64,000 bases of DNA, taken from Gluconobacter sp. P1C6_b. Lineage in GTDB: Bacteria; Pseudomonadota; Alphaproteobacteria; Acetobacterales; Acetobacteraceae. Made by a program: the position numbers and the translations under genes. Where the stretch lies: positions 9,476 to 73,475 of the forward strand of contig NZ_JACRVU010000001.1 in NCBI RefSeq assembly GCF_018811945.1. Direction: 5' to 3'. Within the stretch, counting starts at the first letter, position 1, and every line of letters begins with the position of its first letter. Below, piece after piece: positions 43,037-51,887 of the stretch. The notes below the pieces were generated by a model. It did not search any database. It saw only the letters and a program-made list of their open reading frames with translations, and was not told where the DNA came from.

Positions 43037-43336
43037 TCAGTTGGACGGAGCAGCTTCGGTCGGAGCGGCGTCCGTGGCAGCGGAGGTCTTCTTGTGGTGC
43101 TTGTGCTTGTGGTGGTGCTTCTTGCCCTTGCCGTGATGCTTCTTCGTGCCCGTCTCCGTGGCAGCATCGGACTCGGCGGCAGGTGCAGCAGGCGTGGCTT
43201 CGGCAGCCGGGGCGGCAGGAGCTTCAGCGGCAGGCGCAGCAGGAGTAGCCGTCGTGGCGGGATCGGCGAACGCCGGAGCAGCCGTCAGGGCCAGGGCGGA
43301 AACGGCAGCGATCAGGGAACGGTTGAAAAGACGCAT
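43037..43336 (-). CDS. Secreted Ala/Pro and His/Lys-rich small protein
   Basis: 99 residues from ATG 43336 (MRLFNRSL). A clear signal peptide ends at AFA-D. The mature protein has Ala/Pro/Glu repeats (PAAPAAEAPAAPAAEATPAA) then a tight His/Lys block (KKHHGKGKKHHHKHKHHKK) and an acidic-Ala tail. Low complexity points to a periplasmic metal-binding or polyanion-binding protein rather than an enzyme. Similar small His/Lys-rich exported proteins are common in acetic acid bacteria, but I know no function. It has its own terminator. Confidence 0.75.
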   Translation of the reverse strand: MRLFNRSLIAAVSALALTAAPAFADPATTATPAAPAAEAPAAPAAEATPAAPAAESDAATETGTKKHHGKGKKHHHKHKHHKKTSAATDAAPTEAAPSN

Positions 43337-43521
43337 CTGGAAACGGAGCTCCACAACAGAATAAAGACAAGCCAGCTTTCAGTTTTCCCGAAGTGGCCTT
43401 GGCCGCAACATTATCATTCCTGTCGGGCACGGTCGCGCATTAACTTTATGAAATTTCAGTCCCGCTTCCGTGCAATACACAAAGACGCCTCAATTCAGAC
43501 AAACTCCATTATGCACTCATG

Positions 43522-43560
43522 AAAAAAGGCGTGCCCCGGAAGTTCCGGGACACGCCTTTT
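43522..43560 (-). terminator. Terminator of typA
   Basis: On the minus strand GGCGTG-TCCCGGAA pairs with TTCCGGGG-CACGCC in a very long stem, followed by six T residues, 28 bases beyond the typA stop. Confidence 0.92.
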
Positions 43561-43588
43561 CCATGAAACCAGTCCTGAAAAGGACGGA

Positions 43589-45409
43589 TCAGCCCTCGCG
43601 GGACTTGGATGCACGCTTGCGCTCGTGCGGATCCAGATAACGCTTGCGGATCCGGATGGCAGACGGCGTGACTTCGACCAGTTCATCGTCCTCAATGTAG
43701 GCAATGGCCTGCTCGAGACTCATGCGGCGCGGCGGCGTCAGAAGCAGAGCTTCATCCTTGCCGGATGCACGCATGTTGGTCAGCTTCTTTTCGCGGACCG
43801 CGTTGATGTCGAGGTCGTTCTCGCGGGAATGCTCGCCAAGGATCATGCCCGTGTAGATCTTCTCGCCGGCATCGACGAACATCGTGCCGCGGTCCTGAAG
43901 GGCAAACAGCGCATACTGCGTCGTCTGACCATCTTCAGCCGAGATCAGCGAACCGTTACGACGGCCTTCGATCGGGCCGACATACGGCAGGTAGCCATGG
44001 AACAGACGGTTCATCAGGCCCGTACCGCGCGTGTCGGTCAGGAACTCGCCGTGATAGCCGATCAGGCCACGCGACGGGATCAGGAACGTCAGACGGACCT
44101 TTCCGCCACCGGACGGACGCATGTCCTGCATGACGCCCTTACGCAGGGACATCTTCTCAACGACGACACCGGAATACGGCTCGTCCACGTCAACCAGGAC
44201 TTCTTCGAACGGCTCTTCGCGCTCGCCTGTTTCTTCGTTGTTGCGGAACAGCACGCGCGGACGGCCGATCGTCAGCTCGAAGCCTTCACGACGCATCGTC
44301 TCGATGAGAACGCCAAGCTGAAGTTCGCCACGACCAGCGACTTCGAACGCTTCGCTTTCCGGGCTTTCCGTAACCTTGATGGCCACGTTGCCTTCGGTTT
44401 CCTTGAAGAGACGGTCACGGATCTGGCGCGACGTCACCTTCTTGCCTTCACGACCGCCCAGCGGGCCATCGTTGATGCGGAAGGTCATGGACAGGGTCGG
44501 CGGATCAACCGGACGCGACGGCAGGGGAGCCTCGACAGACGGATCGGCGATTGTGTCGGGAATCGTGGCTTCGGACAGACCGGCCACGGCGACGATGTCA
44601 CCGGCTTCGGCTTCGTCCACGGGCACGCGGTCCAGGCCACGGAAAGACAGCAGCTTCGTCAGACGGCCGGTCTCGACAACCGTGCCATCCGGACGCAGCA
44701 CGCGCACCGGCATGTTCACCTTCGCACGGCCCTGGTCGATACGACCTGTCAGGATACGGCCCAGGAAGTTGTCGCTCTCGAGAATGGTGGAGACCATTCC
44801 GAACGGCGCGTCCTTGTCCACGTTCGGCGTCGGCACATGGCGCAGCACCAGGTCGAACAGCGGGGCCAGATCCTTCTTCGGTCCGTCCAGCTCCAGATCG
44901 GCCCAGCCCTGACGGCCCGAAGCGTAAAGCATCGGGAAGTCGAGCTGGTGCTCGTCGGCGCCGAGGGAGGCGAACAGATCGAAGATCTCTTCGTGCACTT
45001 CGTCCGGACGGGCGTCGGAACGGTCGATCTTGTTGACGACCACGATCGGACGGATGCCACGGGCCAGCGCCTTGCCAAGCACGAACTTGGTCTGCGGCAG
45101 CGCGCCTTCAGCGGCATCGACGAGGATGATCGCGCCATCCACCATGCTCAGGATACGCTCGACCTCACCGCCGAAATCGGCGTGGCCCGGCGTATCGATA
45201 ATGTTGATGCGGGTTTCTTTCCACACAACGGACGTGCACTTGGCGAGAATGGTGATGCCACGCTCGCGTTCGAGGTCGTTGCTGTCCATGGCGCGATCAG
45301 CAACATGCTGATTGTCACGGAAAGAGCCGGACTGTTTGAGAAGCGCGTCAACCAGCGTGGTTTTGCCATGATCGACGTGCGCGATGATGGCGATATTACG
45401 GAGTTCCAT
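43589..45409 (-). CDS. typA: Translational GTPase TypA/BipA
   Basis: Ribosome-binding GTPase for late 50S assembly and stress growth, 606 residues from ATG 45409 ([18 protein letters not shown]); an open upstream stretch of 44 codons is not part of the family. G1 is [10 protein letters not shown]2/G3 have RGITILAK and [15 protein letters not shown]4 is [14 protein letters not shown]. Domains II, III and V are present, and the TypA-specific C-terminus includes [18 protein letters not shown] and [16 protein letters not shown]. Length is normal. Own promoter and terminator; divergent from queF. Confidence 0.97.
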   Translation of the reverse strand: MELRNIAIIAHVDHGKTTLVDALLKQSGSFRDNQHVADRAMDSNDLERERGITILAKCTSVVWKETRINIIDTPGHADFGGEVERILSMVDGAIILVDAAEGALPQTKFVLGKALARGIRPIVVVNKIDRSDARPDEVHEEIFDLFASLGADEHQLDFPMLYASGRQGWADLELDGPKKDLAPLFDLVLRHVPTPNVDKDAPFGMVSTILESDNFLGRILTGRIDQGRAKVNMPVRVLRPDGTVVETGRLTKLLSFRGLDRVPVDEAEAGDIVAVAGLSEATIPDTIADPSVEAPLPSRPVDPPTLSMTFRINDGPLGGREGKKVTSRQIRDRLFKETEGNVAIKVTESPESEAFEVAGRGELQLGVLIETMRREGFELTIGRPRVLFRNNEETGEREEPFEEVLVDVDEPYSGVVVEKMSLRKGVMQDMRPSGGGKVRLTFLIPSRGLIGYHGEFLTDTRGTGLMNRLFHGYLPYVGPIEGRRNGSLISAEDGQTTQYALFALQDRGTMFVDAGEKIYTGMILGEHSRENDLDINAVREKKLTNMRASGKDEALLLTPPRRMSLEQAIAYIEDDELVEVTPSAIRIRKRYLDPHERKRASKSREG

Positions 45410-45578
45410 GTGGTCTTCCAGACGGGAGGCATCGAAGAGAGGATTTGCGCCGTCTTCTGCACTGAATCCCGCCAATATGCAAACTCTGTCACTGTCTTTT
45501 CGTCCTGAAGATGCCTTGAGCCAGCGGGAAAGCTGGGCCACATCTCACAAAACACCGCCCCTTTGAGGAACTCAGACC

Positions 45579-46067
45579 ATGCCCGACCACCAGCCCACTG
45601 GTCCTTCCGCACCCGGCACCGACGCCCTCAGCCAGCTCGGCCGCGCCACCACCACGCCGCAGAGTCCCGAGGAAGCCGTCCTCGAACGCGTCCCCTCTCC
45701 CCATCAGGGCCGGCAGTATGTCGTGCGCTTCACGGCGCCAGAGTTCACCTCGCTCTGCCCGGTCACCGGCCAGCCGGATTTCGCGCATATCGTCATCGAC
45801 TACATCCCCGGCAAATGGATCGTAGAGAGCAAGTCTCTCAAGCTCTTCCTGACCAGCTTCCGCAATCATGGCGCCTTCCATGAAGACTGTTCCATCGCCA
45901 TCGCCGAGCGTCTGGTCGCGCTCCTCGATCCGCAGTGGCTGCGCATCGGCGCATACTGGTATCCACGCGGCGGCATCCCGATCGACGTGTTCTGGCAGAC
46001 AGGCGAGCCGCCGAAGGGCGTGTGGATTCCCGCGCAGGACGTGCCCGGCTATCGCGGTCGCGGCTGA
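45579..46067 (+). CDS. queF: NADPH-dependent 7-cyano-7-deazaguanine reductase QueF
   Basis: Reduces preQ0 to preQ1 in queuosine synthesis. A 162-residue unimodular QueF: nucleophile Cys60 and Asp67 in [13 protein letters not shown], the substrate-binding Glu83 in [12 protein letters not shown], then [10 protein letters not shown]. It has the short-form layout of Bacillus rather than the tandem E. coli form. No other queuosine genes are in view. 9 bases separate it from the acetyltransferase start, so the two may be cotranscribed. Confidence 0.96.
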   Translation: MPDHQPTGPSAPGTDALSQLGRATTTPQSPEEAVLERVPSPHQGRQYVVRFTAPEFTSLCPVTGQPDFAHIVIDYIPGKWIVESKSLKLFLTSFRNHGAFHEDCSIAIAERLVALLDPQWLRIGAYWYPRGGIPIDVFWQTGEPPKGVWIPAQDVPGYRGRG

Positions 46068-46075
46068 ACCGGACC

Positions 46076-46885
46076 ATGACCGAAGCTGCCGCCATTGCCC
46101 GCTCCAGCGGTCCCGTCACGCAGGCACGGCTTGTGGTGGACTTCCAGCGTCTCGGGATCACGCCCGGCATGACGCTGCTGGTCCATGCGTCGCTAAGCCG
46201 GATCGGGTGGGTCTGCGGCGGCGCGCGGACCGTGATCGAAAGCCTGCTCCTGGCGGTCGGCCCGGAGGGCACCATCGTCATGCCCGCGCAGTCTTGCGAA
46301 CTGAGCGATCCGTCAGGCTGGTGCGATCCGCCGGTGCCGGAAAGCTGGTGGGAAACGATCCGTGCGACCATGCCGCCTTATGATCCGCGCCTGACCGCCA
46401 CGCGCGGCATGGGGCAGATCGCCGAAACCTTCAGGACATGGCCCGGCGTGCGGCGCAGTGCGCATCCGCAGGTCTCGTTCACGGCGCTTGGCCCGCTGGC
46501 CACGGACATCCTCTCCCGACAACCGCTTGAAGATCCGTTTGGTGTGGCTTCTCCGCTGGCGGTCCTGGCGGACAGGGACGCCCATGTCCTGATGATCGGA
46601 ACGGGATGGGAAAGCTGTACGGCGTTCCATCTGGCCGAGCGCCTCGCCGAGCCCGATGGCCCGACGCAGGAAGATGGAACTGCCATTATGGTGGATGGGG
46701 AGCGGCGCTGGGTCCGCTTCCACACACCCAGCACCACGCCCGAACGTTTCCTCCCGGCGGGCGCCGCACTGGATGGGCATGTCATGCTCCGGCATGGGCA
46801 TGTGGGGTCAGCCCCGTCCCGGCTTTTCCCGCTCGGCGAAGCAATCCGGCAGATTGCTTCGGTCTGGACGTCTTTCAGGCCCTGA
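46076..46885 (+). CDS. AAC(3)-family N-acetyltransferase
   Basis: Acetyl-CoA-dependent transferase of the antibiotic AAC(3)/YokD fold, 269 residues from ATG 46076. Family signatures: LLVHASLSRIGWVCGGA, then GPEGTIVMPAQSCELSD, PRLTATRGMGQIAETFR, RRSAHPQVSFTALG and GTGWESCTAFHLAE. The start lies 8 bases after queF; the frame open upstream inside queF is not used. Members include true aminoglycoside 3-N-acetyltransferases but also chromosomal enzymes with other substrates; its house-keeping context favours the latter. The 3' end overlaps the convergent PepSY gene by 11 bases. Confidence 0.88.
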   Translation: MTEAAAIARSSGPVTQARLVVDFQRLGITPGMTLLVHASLSRIGWVCGGARTVIESLLLAVGPEGTIVMPAQSCELSDPSGWCDPPVPESWWETIRATMPPYDPRLTATRGMGQIAETFRTWPGVRRSAHPQVSFTALGPLATDILSRQPLEDPFGVASPLAVLADRDAHVLMIGTGWESCTAFHLAERLAEPDGPTQEDGTAIMVDGERRWVRFHTPSTTPERFLPAGAALDGHVMLRHGHVGSAPSRLFPLGEAIRQIASVWTSFRP

Positions 46886-48467
46886 CCCTCTCCTCCATAC
46901 TGCTGCCTGCCAGTGCACGCGTTGCCCGCATGGCCGTCAGAACCAGCGCCAGACCATAAACCAGGGCGACAATATCCACGCCGATCACGTTTCCCGTGAT
47001 CGGCCGTGCCAGCAGCAGCAGTCGCGACAGACCATCAGTTACGGGGATCAGCAGGGTCAGGACACCCGCCAGCCCCACAAGCGGACGCGTGCTGCGCTCG
47101 CCCCCCAGCCAGACCGCCATAACCACACATCCGAACAGGACAGCGTAAAACAGGGCCTCGATGTTCTGATAATGCCCCCCTTCCGGCAGCAGGGGAACAG
47201 CCGCAAAAACGGCTGAAACACCACAGACGCATCCGAGCATCCCTCCCGCCGTGAGCACCGAAAGCAGACGTGTGCCGAGACTGTCCTGCGACAGTCCGGC
47301 ACTGCGCTCCCGACGGCGCCGCGACGACAGCCACAGACGGTTTCCGGAATAGAACAGGAAGGCCCCGCCAAAGCCGAGCAGCGCGTAACCTGCACGCCCC
47401 CACAGACCACCGAACGTCCCGAAATGCAGCGCATAGATTGTGGTCAGCGCCAGAAAGCCTCCCCCCTGATGACCAGGCAGGAAATCCGTGGACGTGATGC
47501 GGCCGCCGCAAGGATCAACGTCCACATAGCCGCCATCGGGACGCCGGGTAACGTGGCGCGTATCATGTCCGGTCACGCGGAGGGAGAGTTTGCCGTTGCG
47601 GGTGGAATAGACGAGCGCGTCCGGCTCGAAATCCGGAACCTGCTCTGCCAGAGACGCGACCAGCGCTCCCGGCTCCAGAAGCGGCCGGTCAATTCCCGGG
47701 TGCCCACTCCCGTGATGGTGGGCATGGGCTCCATCGCGTCCCCCTTGCGTACTTTCAACAGACAGGGCCGGACGGAAAAGGTTCTGCTCCAGGGTCATAA
47801 TCGGGCGCTGGAAGGCAAATCCCGCAGCCGTCGCCGCCATGACAATATGGAAAGGAAGCGAACACACGCCCAGAAGCGTGTGAAAATCCAGCCACATCCG
47901 GCGCAGGCTTTCTGTCAGACGCAGCGCGAACAAATTCCGGAGCAGAGAGGGCAGCACCATCACTGTCCCCGATACCAGGGCCACCGCATAAAGCAGCGCC
48001 ACGATCCCCATGACCAGACGGCCGGATTCCCGCCCCAGCGGCAGTCCGATACGCTGATGCAGGATATTGATGAAACTGGCCGCCTGTGAGGGGGTCTGTG
48101 TCCGCGTTATCAAACTGCCGTCCGGGGCCAGACCGGCATACATGGTCCGTGCGGGACCATGTTCACGGTCATGGGATGCAGACCACATCAGACTGGAGGG
48201 ATGGGCAGCGTCGGGATACAGAATTACCGTATGATTTGCCACGGCAGACGGATCGGCCGCGAAGGCCTTCTGCAGAAGGTCAGGAAGATGATCCACCGAG
48301 ACAGCCGCAGGCAACGCGGCCGGCCGGGCGGACCAACTTTCCACCACGCCCTCGAACATCGTCATGCCACCGGCATAGAACGCGACAAACAGAAACAGCC
48401 CGGCCATGATGCCGACCCAGCTGTGAACATTCCGGTACAGCCGGACGATATCGCCACGGATCTTCAT
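46875..48467 (-). CDS. PepSY-associated membrane protein, iron-uptake reductase-like
   Basis: 530 residues from ATG 48467, which overlaps the upstream gene stop in ATGA. The N-terminus is the classical PepSY-TM start, RLYRNVHSWVGIMAGLFLFV, with about four main transmembrane helices, a large periplasmic loop with PepSY-like parts, and a His-rich stretch DGAHAHHHGSGHPG. Conserved histidines in helices (FHTLLGVCSLPFHIVM; LHFGTFGGLWGRAGYALLG) suggest haem ligation. In TonB-receptor operons this family is thought to reduce ferric siderophores in the periplasm. Last gene of the Fur-controlled operon. Confidence 0.88.
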   Translation of the reverse strand: MKIRGDIVRLYRNVHSWVGIMAGLFLFVAFYAGGMTMFEGVVESWSARPAALPAAVSVDHLPDLLQKAFAADPSAVANHTVILYPDAAHPSSLMWSASHDREHGPARTMYAGLAPDGSLITRTQTPSQAASFINILHQRIGLPLGRESGRLVMGIVALLYAVALVSGTVMVLPSLLRNLFALRLTESLRRMWLDFHTLLGVCSLPFHIVMAATAAGFAFQRPIMTLEQNLFRPALSVESTQGGRDGAHAHHHGSGHPGIDRPLLEPGALVASLAEQVPDFEPDALVYSTRNGKLSLRVTGHDTRHVTRRPDGGYVDVDPCGGRITSTDFLPGHQGGGFLALTTIYALHFGTFGGLWGRAGYALLGFGGAFLFYSGNRLWLSSRRRRERSAGLSQDSLGTRLLSVLTAGGMLGCVCGVSAVFAAVPLLPEGGHYQNIEALFYAVLFGCVVMAVWLGGERSTRPLVGLAGVLTLLIPVTDGLSRLLLLARPITGNVIGVDIVALVYGLALVLTAMRATRALAGSSMEERVRA

Positions 48468-48781
48468 ACCAGGATGCCTCGCAACAGCAGATAGGCGGCC
48501 CAGACCACCCCGTTCAGAACGCCCAGCGTTGTCCAGGCCCGCACGGGAGAGCGGAAAAGGAAGGACAGGGCCAGAACGACACCCCAGACAGGACCGGGAA
48601 ACCAGCGCAGGATCTGCGCGGCAGCCGTCCTGAACTGGGCATCGGCATGAAAGAGCAGGCCGAAAATACCCATAAGCCCCGTGGCCAGGGTGGCTCCGAG
48701 AACAAGCCCCGCCAGCCCTTTGCCTGCCCATCCCCGTCCATCCAGCGGAGCGTTGCGCGACTCTTGCACAGTATCGGTCAC
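48464..48781 (-). CDS. Small membrane protein of siderophore operon (DUF3649-like)
   Basis: 105 residues from GTG 48781 (VTDTVQESRNAP), which overlaps the previous stop as GTGA; the longer open frame lies in the upstream gene. Three hydrophobic segments (GLAGLVLGATLATGLMGIFG; VWGVVLALSFLFRSPV; GVLNGVVWAAYLLLRG). Position between a TonB receptor and PepSY protein matches small DUF3649 membrane proteins of iron-uptake operons. The family name is from memory of layout and synteny. Confidence 0.7.
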   Translation of the reverse strand: MTDTVQESRNAPLDGRGWAGKGLAGLVLGATLATGLMGIFGLLFHADAQFRTAAAQILRWFPGPVWGVVLALSFLFRSPVRAWTTLGVLNGVVWAAYLLLRGILV

Positions 48782-49059
48782 AGGCTGCGTCCCTCCCGTT
48801 TTCCGACTGCGACCAGAAGCGTGACCCCGATGCAGGACACCATCAGAAGCGTCATGACGATCAGTATCGCGGCCACAGGCTGGAGAACGCGACTGAAGAG
48901 GATCGTTCCGGCAATCAGGCATCCCAGACCACACAGCCATCCGGACCGCCCGGGCAGTGGCGTCTGCCGCAGGCGCTGGGAGGGCACGGACATGTAGAAC
49001 AGGACAGCCGACAGAACGACAGCCATGGTTGCGAGGATCAGGACAACCAAGATGGTCAC
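48778..49059 (-). CDS. Small membrane protein of siderophore operon (DUF3325-like)
   Basis: 93 residues from GTG 49059, which overlaps the TonB receptor stop codon as GTGA. Three hydrophobic helices (TILVVLILATMAVVLSAVLF; WLCGLGCLIAGTILF; AAILIVMTLLMVSCIGVTLL) separated by a basic loop SQRLRQTPLPGRSGW. Members of this type sit beside DUF3649 and PepSY proteins in proteobacterial ferric-siderophore clusters. Precise function unknown. Confidence 0.65.
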   Translation of the reverse strand: MTILVVLILATMAVVLSAVLFYMSVPSQRLRQTPLPGRSGWLCGLGCLIAGTILFSRVLQPVAAILIVMTLLMVSCIGVTLLVAVGKREGRSL

Positions 49060-51239
49060 CAGCGATAGGAAAGGGTTACGAACACTGCCCGGCCCGGAGC
49101 CCATGCACAAGCAACCGAACGCGTACAGACCGCAACATAATGGCGGTTCGCAAGATTGGTCCCGTTGAACTGCACCCCGAAACGCTGATAGTCCACATGG
49201 GCCTGAAGGTCCCAGACAAGCTGGCTGGGAACGGAGAAGGTCTCGGGAAGTGCGCCGGCTGTATTCCCCGTATAGCGAACACCGCCGCCGATCCCTGTCA
49301 TCCAGTCCTTCGTCAGCCGGAAATCCCGCTTGAGAAAGAGCGATGCCATATGGGACGGAATAGCGACCGGCCGCTGATTGAGCTGTGCGGCAACGGTCGT
49401 TTTGGTAATCCGCGGATCCTGATAGGTAAACGAGGCCAGCATATCGATGCGATACGGCAGGCGCCCCACGCCTTCGGCCTCGAAGCCCCGGGTGCGCTGT
49501 TCGCCGGTCTGAATGTCATAGGTCGAATCTTCAGGATCCGTCGTCAGGACATTCGTCTCGACGAGATCGAAGAAATCCGCAGTCAGCATGAAATCCTCGC
49601 CCCACGGCGTTCCATGCGGCGGCTTGTATTTCAGACCGGCCTCGATCTGCCGCCCGCGCGTTGGCAGATAGGGCGTGTTCAGACGCGTCGTGCCGACCTG
49701 CGGCTGAAATGACGTGGCGTAGGACACATAGGGCGACAGGCCGATCGGCGATTTGTACAAAAGCCCCACGCGGCCTGTGAAGGCAGTGTTCTGCTGCGGC
49801 GTGCGGCCGGCTGTCAGGTTATCGACCGTCAGGCTCTGGGTGAAATCTCCCCGCCCGGACAGTGTCAGGTAGAAATCATGCCACCGGGCCTGTTCCTGGG
49901 CATACACACCCGTCTGGGTCTCGGTTTCATTGGTATTGGTCTTGGTTCCGTAGCCTGGCCAGGAGATGGGCCTGTAGACCGGATTGTACAGATCCAGAGA
50001 CGGGGCCGTCTTCTGTCCACGACGGTTGGCCATGAAGTCGCTCCGGAAATCCACGCCAAACAGGATTTCATGCCGGACCGGCCCCGTCCGCAGCTTCAGG
50101 TCCGAACGCGTGTCCAGTGTGACATTGTTGTAGTTTGCAGACTGGAGAAGCGCCTGACGTGTCAGCGTCCGCTGGTCAGCAGACAGGGCAACGGCCGTCA
50201 CATAGCGGTAAGACAGGTCCAGATGGGCGTAACGCATGTTCTGATTGATGGTCCAGTTGGGAGTCAGACGCCGCGTGAAACTGTATCCGATTGCGGCCTG
50301 CCGTTTCGAATAGACATCATAATCCGCATCGCTGTTCAGGAAATTGCGCGCGATATATCCATACGGGCTGGCATAGATCGTACCATCCGCTGGCAGGAAC
50401 TGGGCCGTCGAACCCGCATCGAGCTGTTCATAGCTCGCCAGAATCGTGAAATCCGTCCTGTCATCCGGGCGCCAGCTCAGAGACGGCGCAACATAGACCT
50501 CATTGTTCTTGATGTTCTTCGCATAGGTATCGGATTTCCGGAGCAGCCCGTTGAAACGCCAGAGCAGCGTTTTGGACCCGTTGAGTGCGCCACCAACATC
50601 TGCCGCCCCCTGAACGCGACTGTAGGATCCTGTCTGGAACGCGACCTGATTCTGCTGGTCCACGCGCGGGCGCTTGCTGACGGCATTGATAATCCCGCCG
50701 AGTTGTCCGGAACCATAAAGCGCCGAAGACGCCCCGCGCAGCACGTCCATTTCTTCCAGCCCCCAGGGCTCAATACTGAAGGACTGGGAACTGGACGCAT
50801 CCGGCGTCCGGGTGCCATCCAGATAGATATCCGGAGAAAAGCCCCGGATCGTGCCCAGATAGCCGCGCGGGTCATCCTTGGAGCCGTAATCGGAAACACC
50901 AGCCGCGTATCGTACCGCTTCGGAGAGGCTGCGCGAGTTGAGCATCGACATCCGGGCCTGTGTGATGACCGTCAGGTTCTGTGGAACGTCCTCAAGGGGC
51001 GTGGACGTCTTGGTCGCGGCATTCCCGTTCGCGGCCAGCAGACTGGCATGACTGGCATGAACCCGGACCGTCTCCACGGCTCCGGCACGGGAAGAAGAGA
51101 GCCGTTTCTGGGCATGAGATGCCCCCGGAATATGCTGATGGCGGTCCGTCCCGCCCTCCAGATCCTGCGCAGATACAACACCTGCGGGCAGCCCGATCAG
51201 GATCGCCGCACAGGGAATAAAACATGCATGCACCCGCAT
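49056..51239 (-). CDS. TonB-dependent siderophore receptor
   Basis: Outer-membrane ferric-siderophore importer, 727 residues from ATG 51239 behind GGAG. The signal peptide ends near VVSAQ. A TonB-box-like ETVRV precedes the plug, which contains LEDVPQNLTVITQARMSMLN, VRYAAGVSDYGSKDDPRGYL and FSIEPWGLEEMDVLRGASSA; the barrel follows and ends LSYRW with terminal aromatic. LEDVPQ and RGASS are typical of the siderophore (FhuA/FpvA-like) subgroup. First gene of an operon with a Fur box in front. Ligand unknown. Confidence 0.94.
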   Translation of the reverse strand: MRVHACFIPCAAILIGLPAGVVSAQDLEGGTDRHQHIPGASHAQKRLSSSRAGAVETVRVHASHASLLAANGNAATKTSTPLEDVPQNLTVITQARMSMLNSRSLSEAVRYAAGVSDYGSKDDPRGYLGTIRGFSPDIYLDGTRTPDASSSQSFSIEPWGLEEMDVLRGASSALYGSGQLGGIINAVSKRPRVDQQNQVAFQTGSYSRVQGAADVGGALNGSKTLLWRFNGLLRKSDTYAKNIKNNEVYVAPSLSWRPDDRTDFTILASYEQLDAGSTAQFLPADGTIYASPYGYIARNFLNSDADYDVYSKRQAAIGYSFTRRLTPNWTINQNMRYAHLDLSYRYVTAVALSADQRTLTRQALLQSANYNNVTLDTRSDLKLRTGPVRHEILFGVDFRSDFMANRRGQKTAPSLDLYNPVYRPISWPGYGTKTNTNETETQTGVYAQEQARWHDFYLTLSGRGDFTQSLTVDNLTAGRTPQQNTAFTGRVGLLYKSPIGLSPYVSYATSFQPQVGTTRLNTPYLPTRGRQIEAGLKYKPPHGTPWGEDFMLTADFFDLVETNVLTTDPEDSTYDIQTGEQRTRGFEAEGVGRLPYRIDMLASFTYQDPRITKTTVAAQLNQRPVAIPSHMASLFLKRDFRLTKDWMTGIGGGVRYTGNTAGALPETFSVPSQLVWDLQAHVDYQRFGVQFNGTNLANRHYVAVCTRSVACAWAPGRAVFVTLSYRW

Positions 51240-51279
51240 CACACACTCTCGCTCCATAAGAGGCGCGGGGTTTATCACG

Positions 51280-51296
51280 AATGATAATTATTCTCA
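51280..51296 (-). promoter_or_regulatory. Fur box
   Basis: On the minus strand TGAGAATAATTATCATT, close to the Fur consensus GATAATGATAATCATTATC and nearly an inverted repeat, 40 bases upstream of the TonB receptor start. It predicts iron repression of the four-gene operon. Confidence 0.85.
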
Positions 51297-51367
51297 ACTA
51301 AATCAGAAAAGCCCTTCCTTCCATTCCCTCCCGCCCCCTGATCCGGGAACGGGAGCAGACGAACGGA

Positions 51368-51844
51368 TCAGAGCGTAATGCCGAGCTGACCCTGGAAATA
51401 CAGCAGCGGCGGCCGGTTCTCATCGAGTTCCAGTGCAACGGGACGCGCCATGAACAGGGCATGCGTGCCCCCCTGGAAGGTCTCGACCAGTTCGCAGTGC
51501 ATCTTGACCAGTGAATCGCGGACGAAGGCCGTGCCATCCGCCGCGCGCTCGATCACGTCCGACCCGAACTTGTCGGCCGTGCGGCTGGCGAACAGCATTG
51601 CCACGTCCTTGTGGTCGTTGCCCAGAATGCTGAGGCCGAACACCCCGGCTTCCGCAATCGCACGATAGGTCGCGCTGGCCCGGTTAAGACAGATCAGCAG
51701 CAGGAGCGGATCGAGGGAGACGGACGTCAGGGCGCTGATGGTCGCGCCCTGCTCGCCTTCGCTGCCTTTGGCCGTCACCACGGCAACACCCGTGGCGAAA
51801 TGGGACATGGCTTTGCGGAAATCGGTTTCGTTCGGAGTCGTCAT
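51368..51844 (-). CDS. Flavin reductase family protein
   Basis: 158 residues from ATG 51844 with GGAGG upstream. It has the FMN-binding split-barrel pattern of HpaC/NtaB reductases: FRKAMSHFATGVAVVTAKG, then GATISALTSVSLDPLLLLIC and LNRASATYRAI, GVFGLSILGNDHKDVAMLF, and GGTHALFMARPVALEL. It supplies reduced flavin to monooxygenases. No monooxygenase gene is adjacent. Standalone gene between the iron operon and a porin-like gene. Confidence 0.93.
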   Translation of the reverse strand: MTTPNETDFRKAMSHFATGVAVVTAKGSEGEQGATISALTSVSLDPLLLLICLNRASATYRAIAEAGVFGLSILGNDHKDVAMLFASRTADKFGSDVIERAADGTAFVRDSLVKMHCELVETFQGGTHALFMARPVALELDENRPPLLYFQGQLGITL

Positions 51845-51887
51845 GACAACCTCCTTGCCATAATCTGGCAGCAAGCGCACCTCCCCT

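Noticed and set aside
43625-45508. 627-residue open frame antisense to typA
   Set aside because: Covers the whole of a highly conserved GTPase gene and has shadow-like composition.
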